A stretch of DNA of 64,000 bases from Actinoallomurus bryophytorum (lineage in GTDB: Bacteria > Actinomycetota > Actinomycetes > Streptosporangiales > Streptosporangiaceae). The notes beneath the pieces were generated by a model, which saw only the letters and a list, made by a program, of their open reading frames with translations, made no database searches and was not told where the DNA came from. Where the stretch lies: assembly GCF_006716425.1 (NCBI RefSeq), contig NZ_VFOZ01000001.1, positions 7,583,237 to 7,647,236 of the forward strand, given 5' to 3'. The position numbers and the translations under genes are program-made. This document shows, piece by piece, positions 8,756 through 19,606 of this stretch (position 1 is the stretch's first letter; each line of letters opens with the position of its first letter).

Positions 8756-11700
8756 ATGGGGCACGTGGGCATCGAGTATTGGCCGATACTCCGCCAGCTC
8801 ACCGGTTCCGACCGGCTGGGACGTGGCCAGGCCGCGCGGTCGAAGGGCACGGACGCGCTTCAGGCGCGTACCGGCCGGGCCGACCGCGTCGTGGACTCGA
8901 TCTGCCCCTACTGCGCGGTGGGCTGCGGGCAGAAGGTCTACGTCAAGGACGAGAAGGTCATCCAGATCGAGGGCGACCCGAACTCCCCGATCTCGCGCGG
9001 GCGGCTCTGCCCCAAGGGCTCGGCCAGCAAGCAGCTCGTCACCTCGCCCGGACGCCAGACCCAGGTCCTCTACCGGCGGCCCCACGGCACCGAGTGGGAG
9101 GCGCTGGACCTCGACGACGCGATGGACATGATCGCGGACCGGGTCCTCGACGCGCGGCGGAGCGGCTGGGAGGACACCCACGACGGCAAGCGGGTCCGCC
9201 GCACCATGGGCATCGCCAGCCTCGGCGGGGCGACGCTCGACAACGAGGAGAACTACCTCATCAAGAAGCTCTGGAGCGCGCTCGGCGCGATCCAGATCGA
9301 GAACCAGGCCCGTATTTGACACTCCGCCACCGTCCCCGGTCTGGGGACCAGCTTCGGGCGCGGCGGCGCCACCGGGTTCCAGCAGGACCTGATGAACGCC
9401 GACTGCATCATCATCCAGGGCTCGAACATGGCCGAGTGCCACCCGGTCGGGTTCCAGTGGGTCATGGAGGCCAAGGCGCGCGGCGCCAGGATCTTCCACG
9501 TCGACCCGAGGTTCACGCGGACCAGCGCGGTCGCCCACCGGCATGTGCCCATCCGGGCCGGCAGTGACATCGTGCTGCTCGGCGCGCTGGTCAACCATGT
9601 GCTGAGCGGCGGCCACGACTTCCGGGAGTACGTCCTCAACTACACCAACGCCGCGGCCATCGTGAGCGACGACTACCGCGACACCGAGGACCTCGACGGG
9701 CTCTTCTCCGGCTTCGACGCCGAAAAGCGGGAGTACGACCCGACGAGCTGGGCGTACAAGGAGGCGGACGCGCAGGCGGCGGCAGGTGAGGGCGGCGAGG
9801 AGGGCCGCTCCCACGAGCACGGGCCGGGCGCGACCTTCGAGGCGACCCCGTCGGAGACCGGTCACGCGCCACAGGGCGACGACACCCTCCAGGATCCGCG
9901 CTGCGTCTACCAGGTGCTGAAACGCCACTTCGCGCGGTACACCCCGGAGCTGGTCGAGGAGATGTGCGGCATCGGCCCGGCGGCGTTCGCCGAGATCGCC
10001 GACGCGGTCGTCGTCAACTCCGGCCGTGAGCGTACGACGGCGTTCGTCTACAGCGTCGGCTGGACCCAGCACACCGTCGGCGCCCAGTACATCCGCACCG
10101 CCGCCATCCTGCAGCTCCTGCTGGGCAACATGGGACGGCCGGGCGGCGGCATCCTGGCGCTGCGCGGGCACGCGAGCATCCAGGGCTCGACCGACATCCC
10201 GACCCTGTTCAACCTGCTGCCGGGCTACCTGCCGATGCCGTACGCGCACGAGCACGAGGACCTCGACGGCTATCTCGAGCGTGCGGCCGGCGACACCGGA
10301 TTCTGGGGCAACAAGCGCGCCTACATGGTCAGCCTGCTCAAGGCGTGGTGGGGCGACGCCGCGACCGCCGACAACGACTTCTGCTTCGACTACCTGCCGC
10401 GGCTGACCGGTGACCACGGCACGTACCACACCGTGATGGACCAGATCGCCGGCAAGGTCAAGGGCTACTTCCTCATGGGGGAGAACCCCGCCGTCGGCTC
10501 GGCCGGCGGGCGGCTGCAGCGTCAGGGACTCGCCGCGACCGAATGGCTGGTCGTCCGCGACCTCAACATGATCGAGAGCGCGGAGTTCTGGAAGAACTCC
10601 CCGGAGATCTCCGCCGGTGAGACCACTCCGGAGCAGATCGCCACCGAGGTCTTCTTCCTGCCCGCGGCCTCGCACGTCGAGAAGGACGGCACCTTCACCA
10701 ACACCCAGCGGCTCCTCCAGTGGCACCACAAGGCGCTGGACCCGCCGGGCGACGCGCGCAGCGACCTGTGGTTCATGTACCACCTCGGGCTGCGCGTCCG
10801 TGAGCGGCTGGCCGGTTCCACGGACCCCAACGACCGGCCCGTTCTCGACCTCACCTGGGACTACCCCGTCGAGGGACCGCACGACGACCCGTCCGCCGAC
10901 GCCGTGCTCCGGGAGATCAACGGGTACGACGCGGACGGGAAGGCCCTGCCGGGGTTCACCGCCCTCAAGGACGACGGCTCGACCACCAGCGGCTGCTGGA
11001 TCTACTCCGGCTGCTACGCCGACGAGGTCAACCAGACCGCGCGCCGCAGGCCGGGCCAGGACCAGTCCTGGGTCGCGCCCGAGTGGGGCTGGGCCTGGCC
11101 GGCGAACCGCCGCATCCTCTACAACCGGGCCTCGGCCGACCCCGAGGGCCGGCCCTGGAGCGAGCGCAAGGCCTACGTCTGGTGGGACGGCGAGCAGTGG
11201 ACCGGCCACGACGTTCCCGACTTCGAGAAGGGCAAGCCGCCCTCCTACGTCGCACCCGAGGGCGCCAAGGCGCAGGACGCCATCGGCGGCGCGGACCCGT
11301 TCATCATGCAGACCGACGGCAAGGCCTGGCTGTTCGTGCCGAAGGGACTCGTCGACGGCCCGCTGCCGGCGCACTACGAGCCGCAGGAGTCGCCGGTCGG
11401 CAACCCGCTCTACTCCCAGCAGGCCAGCCCCACCCGCCAGCTCTATCCGCGCCGGGGCAACCGCTACCACCCCGGGGGCGGCACCGTCTATCCGTACGCC
11501 TTCACGACGTACCGGCTCACCGAGCACCACACGGCGGGCGGGATGAGCCGGTTCCTGCCCTACCTGTCGGAGCTGCAACCGGAGATGTTCTGCGAGGTCT
11601 CCCCGGCCCTGGCGGCCGAGCGCGGGCTCGTCAACGGCGGCTGGGCCACGATCATCACCGCCCGTACCGCGATCGAGGCCCGCGTACTCGTCACCGACCG

Positions 11701-11950
11701 CGTCCGGCCGCTGCGCATCCAGGGCCGCACCGTCCACCAGATCGGGCTGCCCTACCACTGGGGTTCCTCGGGCGTCGTGACCGGCGACTCGGCCAACGAC
11801 CTGCTGCCCATCGTGCTGGACGCGAACACCCACATTCAGGAGAGCAAGGCCGCGACCTGCGACATCCAGCCCGGGCGGCGACCCCAGGGCGCCGCGCTGG
11901 GCGCGCTCGTACGCCGCTATCGCCGCCGTGCGGGAATCCCGGAGGACTAG
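8756..11950 (+). CDS. fdhA: Selenocysteine-containing formate dehydrogenase, catalytic (alpha) subunit
   Basis: Read as one 1064-residue protein with TGA 9317-9319 decoded as Sec188. It oxidises formate to CO2 at a Mo/W-bis-MGD centre. An N-terminal 4Fe-4S site uses Cys50, 53, 57 and 85 ([15 protein letters not shown]). The sequence runs ENQARI[19 protein letters not shown], where Sec sits where Sec or Cys ligates the metal in FdnG/FdhF. Molybdopterin motifs continue without a break after the TGA ([39 protein letters not shown]), and the C-terminal MopB domain ends near [15 protein letters not shown]. There is no Tat RR motif at the N-terminus, so the subunit should stay cytoplasmic. ATG 8756 or GTG 8765 could start it. 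Confidence 0.95.
9317..9348 (+). promoter_or_regulatory. Selenocysteine TGA codon and bacterial SECIS hairpin
   Basis: TGA 9317-9319 is followed by a perfect 6-bp stem GTCCCC (9332-9337) / GGGGAC (9343-9348) with a GGTCT loop. The 18-base distance from the TGA to the GGTCT loop and the loop itself equal those of E. coli fdhF as I recall it. Such hairpins recruit SelB carrying Sec-tRNA. The presence of selA, selB, selC and selD in the same window supports recoding. Confidence 0.9.
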
Positions 11951-11953
11951 AAG

Positions 11954-12793
11954 ATGACCAACAGTCTGTTCGGACCGCTGCACGACGTCGCCGAGGAGGC
12001 GGGCTATGCCGATCCGCCGGAACGTGCGGGGTTCTTCACCGACACGTCGGTCTGCATCGGCTGCAAGGCCTGCGAGGTGGCGTGCAAGGAGTGGAACGCC
12101 ATCCCCGAGGACGGCTACGCGCTCACCGGGATGTCCTATGACAACACCGGCGCCCTCGGGGCGAGCACCTGGCGGCACGTCGCGTTCATCGAGCAGTCCG
12201 CGCCGCGCGAGGTCGACCAGGGGGACGGCGCCAGCCGGTGGCTGATGGCCTCGGACGTGTGCAAGCACTGCACGCACGCGGCCTGCCTCGACGTCTGCCC
12301 GACCGGCGCGCTGTTCCGCACCGAGTTCGCCACCGTGGTCGTGCAGCAGGACATCTGCAACGGCTGCGCCTACTGCGTCTCGGCCTGCCCGTACGGCGTG
12401 ATCGACCGGCGCGAGGACGACGGACGGGCGTGGAAGTGCACGATGTGCTACGACCGGCTGGGCGACGGCATGGAGCCCGCGTGCGCCAAGGCCTGCCCGA
12501 CCGACTCCATCCAGTACGGCCCGCTGGACGAGCTGCGCGAGCGTGCGCGCGAACGCCTCGGCGACCTGCACGACCAGGGCGTCACGGAGGCGCGCCTCTA
12601 CGGCGAGGACGAGAACGACGGCGTCGGCGGCGACGGCGCGTTCTTCCTGCTGCTGGACGAGCCGGAGACGTACGGCCTGCCGCCGGACCCGGTGGTCACC
12701 ACGCGCGACCTGCCCGCGATGTGGAAGTGGGCGGGTGGCGCCGCGGCGGCCCTGGCCGGATGCGTCGCCGTTTCGTTCCTGGGCAGGCGCTGA
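11954..12793 (+). CDS. fdhB: Formate dehydrogenase iron-sulfur (beta) subunit
   Basis: 279 residues with four ferredoxin-type clusters expected: CIGCKACEVAC (about 34), CKHCTHAACLDVCPTGA (about 103), CNGCAYCVSACPYG (about 135) and CTMC...CAKACPTD (about 160-175). It would pass electrons from the catalytic subunit to the membrane subunit. The C-terminus has a single hydrophobic helix (MWKWAGGAAAALAGCVAVSFL), as in FdnH/FdoH, which anchors the complex. It starts 3 bases after the alpha stop and ends in a TGATG overlap with the gamma gene. All Cys ligands are intact. Confidence 0.95.
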   Translation: MTNSLFGPLHDVAEEAGYADPPERAGFFTDTSVCIGCKACEVACKEWNAIPEDGYALTGMSYDNTGALGASTWRHVAFIEQSAPREVDQGDGASRWLMASDVCKHCTHAACLDVCPTGALFRTEFATVVVQQDICNGCAYCVSACPYGVIDRREDDGRAWKCTMCYDRLGDGMEPACAKACPTDSIQYGPLDELRERARERLGDLHDQGVTEARLYGEDENDGVGGDGAFFLLLDEPETYGLPPDPVVTTRDLPAMWKWAGGAAAALAGCVAVSFLGRR

Positions 12794-13728
12794 TGCCCCG
12801 CCGCGGTGGCGAGGAGGCGATGGTCCCGCGTGCCGAGTTCGGTTCCTACTACGGACGTCCCATCCTGAAGCGGCCGCGCTGGAAGGCGCCGCACATGCCG
12901 GGCTACCTCTACTTCGGTGGGCTGTCCGGCGCGGCGGCGACCATGGCGGCGATGGCGGACGCGACCGGGCGCCGGCGGCTCTCGCTCACCGGGAGACTCA
13001 CCGCGCTGACTGCCGCCGCGGCCGGCTCCGCGCTGCTCATCGACGAGCTCGGCCGGCCCGAACGCTTCCTCCACATGCTGCGCGTCTTCAAGCCCACGTC
13101 GCCGATGAGCGTCGGCTCATGGGTGCTGGCCGCGCACGGCGGCCTGACCGGCGCGGCGGCCGCCTCCGCGGTCACCGGCATCGCGCCCCGGCTCGGCCGG
13201 GCCGCGGGAGCCGGGGCCGCCCTGACCGGCCCGGTGCTCGCCACCTACACGGGCGTGCTGATCGCCGACACGGCGGTGCCCGCCTGGCACGAGGGCTACC
13301 GGCATCTTCCGCTGCTGTTCGCCGGGAGCGCGCTGGCCAGCGCGGGCGCCGTGGGGATGGCGGCCGTGCCCGGCCGTGAGGGCGCCCCGGCGCGGCGGAT
13401 GGTCGTGCTCGGCGCCGGACTGGAGCTCGCCGCCGCCGGCATGCTCGAACGCGGCAAGGGCATGCGCGAGGAGCCCGAGCTCGTGTCCGAGCCGTACCGC
13501 ATCGGACGCGCGGGCGCGCTGCTGCGGTACGGGCGCGCCCTCACGGCGGCGGGAGCGGCCGGCACCCTGGTCGCCGGCCGCAGCCGCACCGCCGCCGTCA
13601 TGTCCGCGCTGGCGGTCACCGGCGGCGCGCTGTGCACGCGCTTCGCGGTCCTCTACGCGGGGCACGCCTCGGCAGAGGACCCGAAGTACACCGTCGTGCC
13701 CCAGCGCGCTCGTGTCACACGTGCTTGA
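12793..13728 (+). CDS. NrfD/PsrC-type membrane (gamma) subunit of formate dehydrogenase
   Basis: 311 residues from ATG 12793, which overlaps the beta stop (TGATG); ATG 12820 behind GAGGAGG is an alternative. The protein is a polytopic, Ala/Gly-rich membrane protein with the NrfD hallmark GRPERFLHMLRVFKP, SPMSVGSW, then GVLIADTAVPAWHE. NrfD proteins carry no heme and hand electrons to quinone, unlike the cytochrome b gamma subunit of E. coli FdnI. This makes the complex a quinone-linked formate dehydrogenase of the NrfD type. The last 14 bases overlap the convergent next gene. Confidence 0.9.
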   Translation: MPRRGGEEAMVPRAEFGSYYGRPILKRPRWKAPHMPGYLYFGGLSGAAATMAAMADATGRRRLSLTGRLTALTAAAAGSALLIDELGRPERFLHMLRVFKPTSPMSVGSWVLAAHGGLTGAAAASAVTGIAPRLGRAAGAGAALTGPVLATYTGVLIADTAVPAWHEGYRHLPLLFAGSALASAGAVGMAAVPGREGAPARRMVVLGAGLELAAAGMLERGKGMREEPELVSEPYRIGRAGALLRYGRALTAAGAAGTLVAGRSRTAAVMSALAVTGGALCTRFAVLYAGHASAEDPKYTVVPQRARVTRA

Positions 13729-14569
13729 GGCAGAGCACGTAGCTGAGGAAGCTGTACTTCTTGCTCTTGGCCCAGAACGCCGTCGTGTAGCCCGAGACAC
13801 TGCGGCACTTGGTCCGGTCCGCGGTGCCGGTGAACTTCTTGAGCACCTTGTACTGCGCCGAGCCGCAGCTGGCACGGAGCATCTTCAGGTGCGGCGACTT
13901 GCCGGTGATCCGCACGCAGTCGCCGGCCTGCACCAGCATCGACTGGTCCAGGCTGGAGGACGGAGTCGGTAGCGGCGGGATGGTCGGTGGCGAGAAGCTC
14001 GGCAGGGTCGGGAACGCGGTCGGCGGCGGGACGGTCGGCAGGGTCGTCGGCGGAGTGCTCACCGCGACCGGAGGCTTCGGCGCGGGATCGTCCCCGCTGC
14101 TCAGCGCGTAGACGATGGCGCCGCCCCCGCCGAGCAGCACGAGCGCGGCGACGGCCGCGACCGCGATGACCGGACCGGAGTTGTTCTTGCCGGGCGGACC
14201 CGGCGGACCGGTCGGCGGGCCCCACCCGCCGGGACCCATGGGGTCCTGCGGGCCGTACCCTCCGGGGCCCTGCGGGCTCCACGAAGGTCCACCGGCGCCC
14301 GGGTCCTGCGGTCCGTACGCGCCGCCGCCCTGCTGGTCCCAAGGCGATCCGCCGGGCGGCTGCTGGCCGCCGTACGGAGGCTGCTGACCGTACGGGGCCG
14401 GCTGGCCGTACGGGGGCTGCTGTGGCCCGGGCGGCCCGCCCGGATACGGCGGCTGTTGAGAAGGTTGCTGTGGGGGATAGCCCCCGGAACCCTGACCCTG
14501 TGGCTGGTCAGGGTAGGACTCTCGGCCGTAGCCCTCCGGTTGCTCATGCACGAACGGCCGCCCCTTCAT
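13715..14569 (-). CDS. LppU-like membrane protein with long Pro/Gln/Gly-rich N-terminus
   Basis: 284 residues. Residues 1-125 are low-complexity with repeated PPYG, QQPP and GPQD units. One membrane helix follows at about 133-155 (SGPVIAVAAVAALVLL), then a Pro/Thr-rich linker and an extracellular C-terminal domain starting GDCVRITG with paired cysteines (SCGSAQYKV, TKCRSVSGY, VLCLKHV). That domain matches the actinobacterial LppU family, whose role is unknown. The cytoplasmic proline-rich tail is common in actinobacterial envelope proteins. Convergent with the formate dehydrogenase operon; no functional tie is evident. Confidence 0.7.
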   Translation of the reverse strand: MKGRPFVHEQPEGYGRESYPDQPQGQGSGGYPPQQPSQQPPYPGGPPGPQQPPYGQPAPYGQQPPYGGQQPPGGSPWDQQGGGAYGPQDPGAGGPSWSPQGPGGYGPQDPMGPGGWGPPTGPPGPPGKNNSGPVIAVAAVAALVLLGGGGAIVYALSSGDDPAPKPPVAVSTPPTTLPTVPPPTAFPTLPSFSPPTIPPLPTPSSSLDQSMLVQAGDCVRITGKSPHLKMLRASCGSAQYKVLKKFTGTADRTKCRSVSGYTTAFWAKSKKYSFLSYVLCLKHV

Positions 14570-14737
14570 TTCCCCGCAAAACGTGTCCTCATACCCAACT
14601 AGGACTCCGCCTGCTGTGCAAATTCTGCTTTACCTATAGACGGTAGGTTTCGCCGTTCGGATCCCACTGATTGCGACATGTCCAAGTTCGGTCAGTGTTC
14701 GGATGATTAATGGCTGCCAGTGAGGGGTTCGCGGAGT

Positions 14738-16228
<1,491 letters not shown>

Positions 16229-16284
16229 GCGGTCTCCCCCGAATCTCCGCAGCGGCCATGCGAGTGTTTCGTACCCTCGGTGAT

Positions 16285-17271
16285 CTATCGGCGAACGATC
16301 AACGTGGACGTTTCCCGGCCGACGAGCTCACCGACGATCGGCGCGCCGGGGACCTCGCCGGCGACGAGAAGCCCGCCGGAGGTCTGGGCGTCGGCCAGGA
16401 GCAGGCGGTCCTCTTCGGAGACCTCGCCGAACTCGGTGTGCGGTGTCACCCACGCGAGGTTCCGCTGGGTGCCGCCGGAGACGTAGCCGTCGCGTACGGC
16501 CGCCCGCGCGCCGTCCAGGTAGTCGACCGCCGACGCGTCGACGACGGCCGTGACCCCGCTGGCGCGGGCCATCTTGTACAGGTGACCGAGCAGGCCGAAG
16601 CCGGTGACGTCGGTGGCGCAGCCGTGGCCACGCTCGAGTGCGGCGCGTGACGCCGCCGCGTTGAGAGTCGTCATCGTCTCGACCGCCTGGGGGAAGACCT
16701 CCCCGGTCGCCTTGTGACGGGTGTTCAGCACGCCGACGCCCAGCGGCTTGGTCAGGCAGAGCGGCATCCCGGGGCGCCCGGCGTCGAGCCGCAGCAGGCG
16801 GTCCGGGTCGGCGAGCCCGGTCACGGCCATGCCGTACTTCGGCTCCGGGTCGTCCACGCTGTGACCGCCCGCGACATGACAGCGCGCCTCCCGCGCCACG
16901 TCGAGCCCGCCGCGCAGCACCTCGCGTACGAGGTCCATCGGCAGGGTGTCCCGCGGCCAGCCGAGGAGGTTCACCGCGACCAGGGGACGGCCGCCGACCG
17001 CGTACACGTCGGACAGCGCGTTGGCCGCGGCGATGCGGCCCCAGTCGTACGGGTCGTCGACGACCGGGGTGAAGAAGTCGGCGGTGGCGACCACGGCCTG
17101 CCCGCCCTCGATGCGCACCACCGCGGCGTCGTCACCGTCGTCGAGGCCGATGACAAGATCGTCCGGGCGGGTGGTGTCGATGAGGCCGGCCACCACCGCC
17201 TCGAGCTCTCCTGGGGGGATCTTGCAGGCGCAGCCACCACCGTGGGCGTACTGCGTGAGGCGATACTTCAT
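16285..17271 (-). CDS. selD: Selenide, water dikinase SelD
   Basis: 328 residues. SelD makes selenophosphate from selenide and ATP, the selenium donor for SelA. The N-terminal motif HGGGCACKIPPGELE places Cys14 and Lys17 at the positions of E. coli Cys17 and Lys20. The protein itself therefore uses Cys, not Sec, at the active site. The AIRS-like ATP domain shows IGLDDGDDAAVV, ATADFFTPVVDD and NALSDVYAVGG with the metal-binding aspartates. It is the only gene in its unit and reads opposite to the acyl-CoA synthetase. The formate dehydrogenase four genes away is the obvious consumer. Confidence 0.96.
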   Translation of the reverse strand: MKYRLTQYAHGGGCACKIPPGELEAVVAGLIDTTRPDDLVIGLDDGDDAAVVRIEGGQAVVATADFFTPVVDDPYDWGRIAAANALSDVYAVGGRPLVAVNLLGWPRDTLPMDLVREVLRGGLDVAREARCHVAGGHSVDDPEPKYGMAVTGLADPDRLLRLDAGRPGMPLCLTKPLGVGVLNTRHKATGEVFPQAVETMTTLNAAASRAALERGHGCATDVTGFGLLGHLYKMARASGVTAVVDASAVDYLDGARAAVRDGYVSGGTQRNLAWVTPHTEFGEVSEEDRLLLADAQTSGGLLVAGEVPGAPIVGELVGRETSTLIVRR

Positions 17272-17291
17272 CGGACCCTCCGAATAGGTGT

Positions 17292-17313
17292 TCCACGATT
17301 ATCCTGTCGTGGA
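17292..17313. promoter_or_regulatory. Inverted repeat in the selD / acyl-CoA synthetase divergent spacer
   Basis: TCCACGA (17292-17298) and TCGTGGA (17307-17313) form a 7-bp perfect inverted repeat with an 8-base spacer, 21 bases upstream of the selD start. It could be an operator for either divergent gene. No regulator can be named. Confidence 0.35.
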
Positions 17314-17383
17314 CCTTGTCCGAATCACGTTCTACATGGTGCGATGCTGCATTGTAAGCGGGCACTGACGACGGAGGCATGGA

Positions 17384-19177
17384 ATGGGTGTGCTGGAGGA
17401 ACGGGCCGAGGTCGAAAAGGAGATCGAGGGCGAGACGATCGCCGATGTCCTTCAATCGACGGCGTCGCAGTACCCGGACGCTCCCGCCTTCACCCAGGGT
17501 GAGGAGACCCTGACCTGGTCCGACGTCCGGCAGCGGGTGCTGCGGATCGCCGCCGCGTTCACGGCGCTCGGGCTGGAGCCCGGCGAGACCGTCGCGCTCA
17601 TGATGCCCAACCGCACCGAGCACGTGCTGGCCGACCTCGGAGTGGTCCACGCCGGGGGGATCCCGACGACCTTCTATGCCACCCTCGCGCCGGAGCAGGT
17701 GGCCTACGTCGCCGCCGACTGCACCGCGCGTTACGCGGTGCTGGACGGCCCGGACCAGCTCGAACGCTGGCGGCCGATCCTGTCGCAGCTGCCCGACCTG
17801 CGGGCGGTCATCGTGCTGAACGACTGCCCCTCGGGCTCGCCGTACCTGTCATGGGAGTCGTTCCTCGACCTCGGCGAGGGGACCTGCGACCGCTGGCGCG
17901 ACCTCACCCCCGACTCCACGCTGACCATCCTCTACACCTCCGGCACGACCGGACGGCCGAAGGGCGTGGTGATCAGCCACAGCATGGCGCTGTACGAGTG
18001 CCGCGTGTCGGAGCGCACCGCGAGCCTGCCGTCCCAGAGCGTCGGTGTCTCCTACCTGCCGTTCGCGCACATCGCCGACCGGGTCGTCAGCATCTACGTG
18101 CCGCTCGTACGCGCCTCGCACGTGTATTTCTGCCCGGACCCGGCCCAGCTGGCGGCCGTACTCGCCAAGGCACGCCCGCACGGCTTCTTCGGCGTGCCAC
18201 GTGTGTGGGAGAAGATGATGGCCGCCATCCAGGCGGCGCTCGGCGCGGAGCAGGACGAGTCACGGCGCGATGCCGTCGCCGCCGCGATGGAGGCCGGGCG
18301 TGCCTATGTCGAGTCGTGCGAGTACGGCCGGTCGACCACGCCGGAGGTGCTGGAGGCGTTCTTGCGCGCCGAGGAGGCCGTGCTGTCGCCGATCCGCTCC
18401 CTCATCGGCCTCGACCGCGCCCAGCACACGCTGAGCGCCGCCGCGCCCCTGCCCATCGAGGTCGCGCGCTTCTTCGCCGGCCTGGGCCTGCGCATCCTGG
18501 ACGTGTACGGGATGACGGAGACGACCGGCGCGGTCACCGCGAACACGCCGGACGCCTTCAAGCTCGGCACCGTCGGCCGTGCCATGCCGGGCATCGAGAT
18601 CCGGCTGGCCGAGGACGGCGAGATCCTGGTGCGGGGCGGCACGTGCACGCACGGGTACCTGAACCTCCCCTCGGCCACCGCCGACTTGCTCGACGCGGAC
18701 GGCTGGGTGCACACGGGTGACCTGGGCGCGATCGACGCGGACGGGTTCCTGAGCGTCGTCGACCGCAAGAAGGAGATCATGATCACGGCGGGCGGGGAGA
18801 ACATCGCGCCGTCGCTGATCGAGAACCTGCTCAAGGAGCACCCCCTGGTGGGCCAGGCGCTGGCGTACGGTGACGGCCGGCGCTACGTCGTCGCCGTGCT
18901 GACGCTGGACCCGGAGGTCGCCCCCGTATGGGCGGCGGCGCACGGCGTTCCGGCGGACCTGGCGGCGATGGCCACCGACCCCGCCGTGCTCGAGGAGATC
19001 TCTTCGGCCGTCGACGCCGCCAACGCCCGGCTGGCGCGGGTGCAACAGGTCAAACGCTGGCGCCTGCTGCCGGACCAGTGGACCGCGGAGAGCGAGGAGC
19101 TGACGCCGACGCTGAAGCTCAAGCGCCGCGTCATCCACGCCAAGTACGCCGGCACCTTCGACACCTTGTACCCGTGA
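17384..19177 (+). CDS. AMP-dependent long-chain acyl-CoA synthetase
   Basis: 597 residues. The ATP/AMP signature LYTSGTTGRPKGVV is at about 183-196, the adenylate motif DVYGMTETTGAV at about 373, the hinge WVHTGDLGAIDADGFL near 443, and DRKKEIMITAGGENIAPS carries the Lys of the C-terminal domain. The spacing and the long N-terminus match the FadD15-like long-chain acyl-CoA ligases of Actinobacteria. It activates fatty acids to acyl-CoA for degradation or lipid synthesis. ATG 17384 lies about 10 bases behind GACGGAGG. Chain-length preference cannot be told from sequence alone. Confidence 0.93.
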   Translation: MGVLEERAEVEKEIEGETIADVLQSTASQYPDAPAFTQGEETLTWSDVRQRVLRIAAAFTALGLEPGETVALMMPNRTEHVLADLGVVHAGGIPTTFYATLAPEQVAYVAADCTARYAVLDGPDQLERWRPILSQLPDLRAVIVLNDCPSGSPYLSWESFLDLGEGTCDRWRDLTPDSTLTILYTSGTTGRPKGVVISHSMALYECRVSERTASLPSQSVGVSYLPFAHIADRVVSIYVPLVRASHVYFCPDPAQLAAVLAKARPHGFFGVPRVWEKMMAAIQAALGAEQDESRRDAVAAAMEAGRAYVESCEYGRSTTPEVLEAFLRAEEAVLSPIRSLIGLDRAQHTLSAAAPLPIEVARFFAGLGLRILDVYGMTETTGAVTANTPDAFKLGTVGRAMPGIEIRLAEDGEILVRGGTCTHGYLNLPSATADLLDADGWVHTGDLGAIDADGFLSVVDRKKEIMITAGGENIAPSLIENLLKEHPLVGQALAYGDGRRYVVAVLTLDPEVAPVWAAAHGVPADLAAMATDPAVLEEISSAVDAANARLARVQQVKRWRLLPDQWTAESEELTPTLKLKRRVIHAKYAGTFDTLYP

Positions 19178-19240
19178 TCCTCGGTCCGGTTCATACCGGT
19201 CTGGCGGGAACCCTGGGAGATCGGCGGGCGTCTTAGGGGC

Positions 19241-19534
19241 ATGACCCGGATCCTGGCCGTCACCGTGACGGCACTGATCGCGAGCTGGAACGCCGCCGAC
19301 GCGCTGACGCCGTCGACCGTCCTGCTCGCCGCGGCGGCCCTCGCCGTCGCCGGGTTGGTCATCCTGGCCGCCCGTCGCCCCGCGGCGAGCGTCGCTCCCG
19401 GCGTCCCGGCCGGTCACGCGTCACTGCGTGAGCGCGCCGGCCGTACGGTCTTCATCCGGCTGCGCGACCCCGACGCCGCCGGCCGGCCACGCCCCCGAGC
19501 ACCGTCGGCCCTGGCCAGGGCCGCACACGCGTAG
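19241..19534 (+). CDS. DUF6412 family small membrane protein
   Basis: 97 residues: two hydrophobic segments (about 3-20 and 27-44), then a basic, Pro-rich tail with RAGRTVFIRLRDPDAAGRPRPRAPS, the conserved tail I associate with the actinobacterial DUF6412 family. Members usually stand directly before a YidC/Oxa1 paralogue, as here (72 bases apart, same strand). Function unknown; pairing suggests a partner or client of the insertase. Confidence 0.65.
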   Translation: MTRILAVTVTALIASWNAADALTPSTVLLAAAALAVAGLVILAARRPAASVAPGVPAGHASLRERAGRTVFIRLRDPDAAGRPRPRAPSALARAAHA

Positions 19535-19606
19535 CTTCTGCCTTTCCTCGCACGCCCGTACGGCCCTTCCGTGTGTCCTCCCGCAGACAGACCTGAAGGG
19601 TTCCAG

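Noticed and set aside
9317-9319. TGA in fdhA as a nonsense mutation or sequencing error making a pseudogene
   Set aside because: It lies exactly at the Sec position, is followed by a SECIS-like hairpin, and the Sec machinery is encoded nearby.
8693-12571. A 1292-codon open frame on the minus strand across the formate dehydrogenase genes
   Set aside because: It is the antisense shadow of a high-GC gene: low-information Arg/Val/Gly-rich translation without domains, while the plus strand has complete family motifs.
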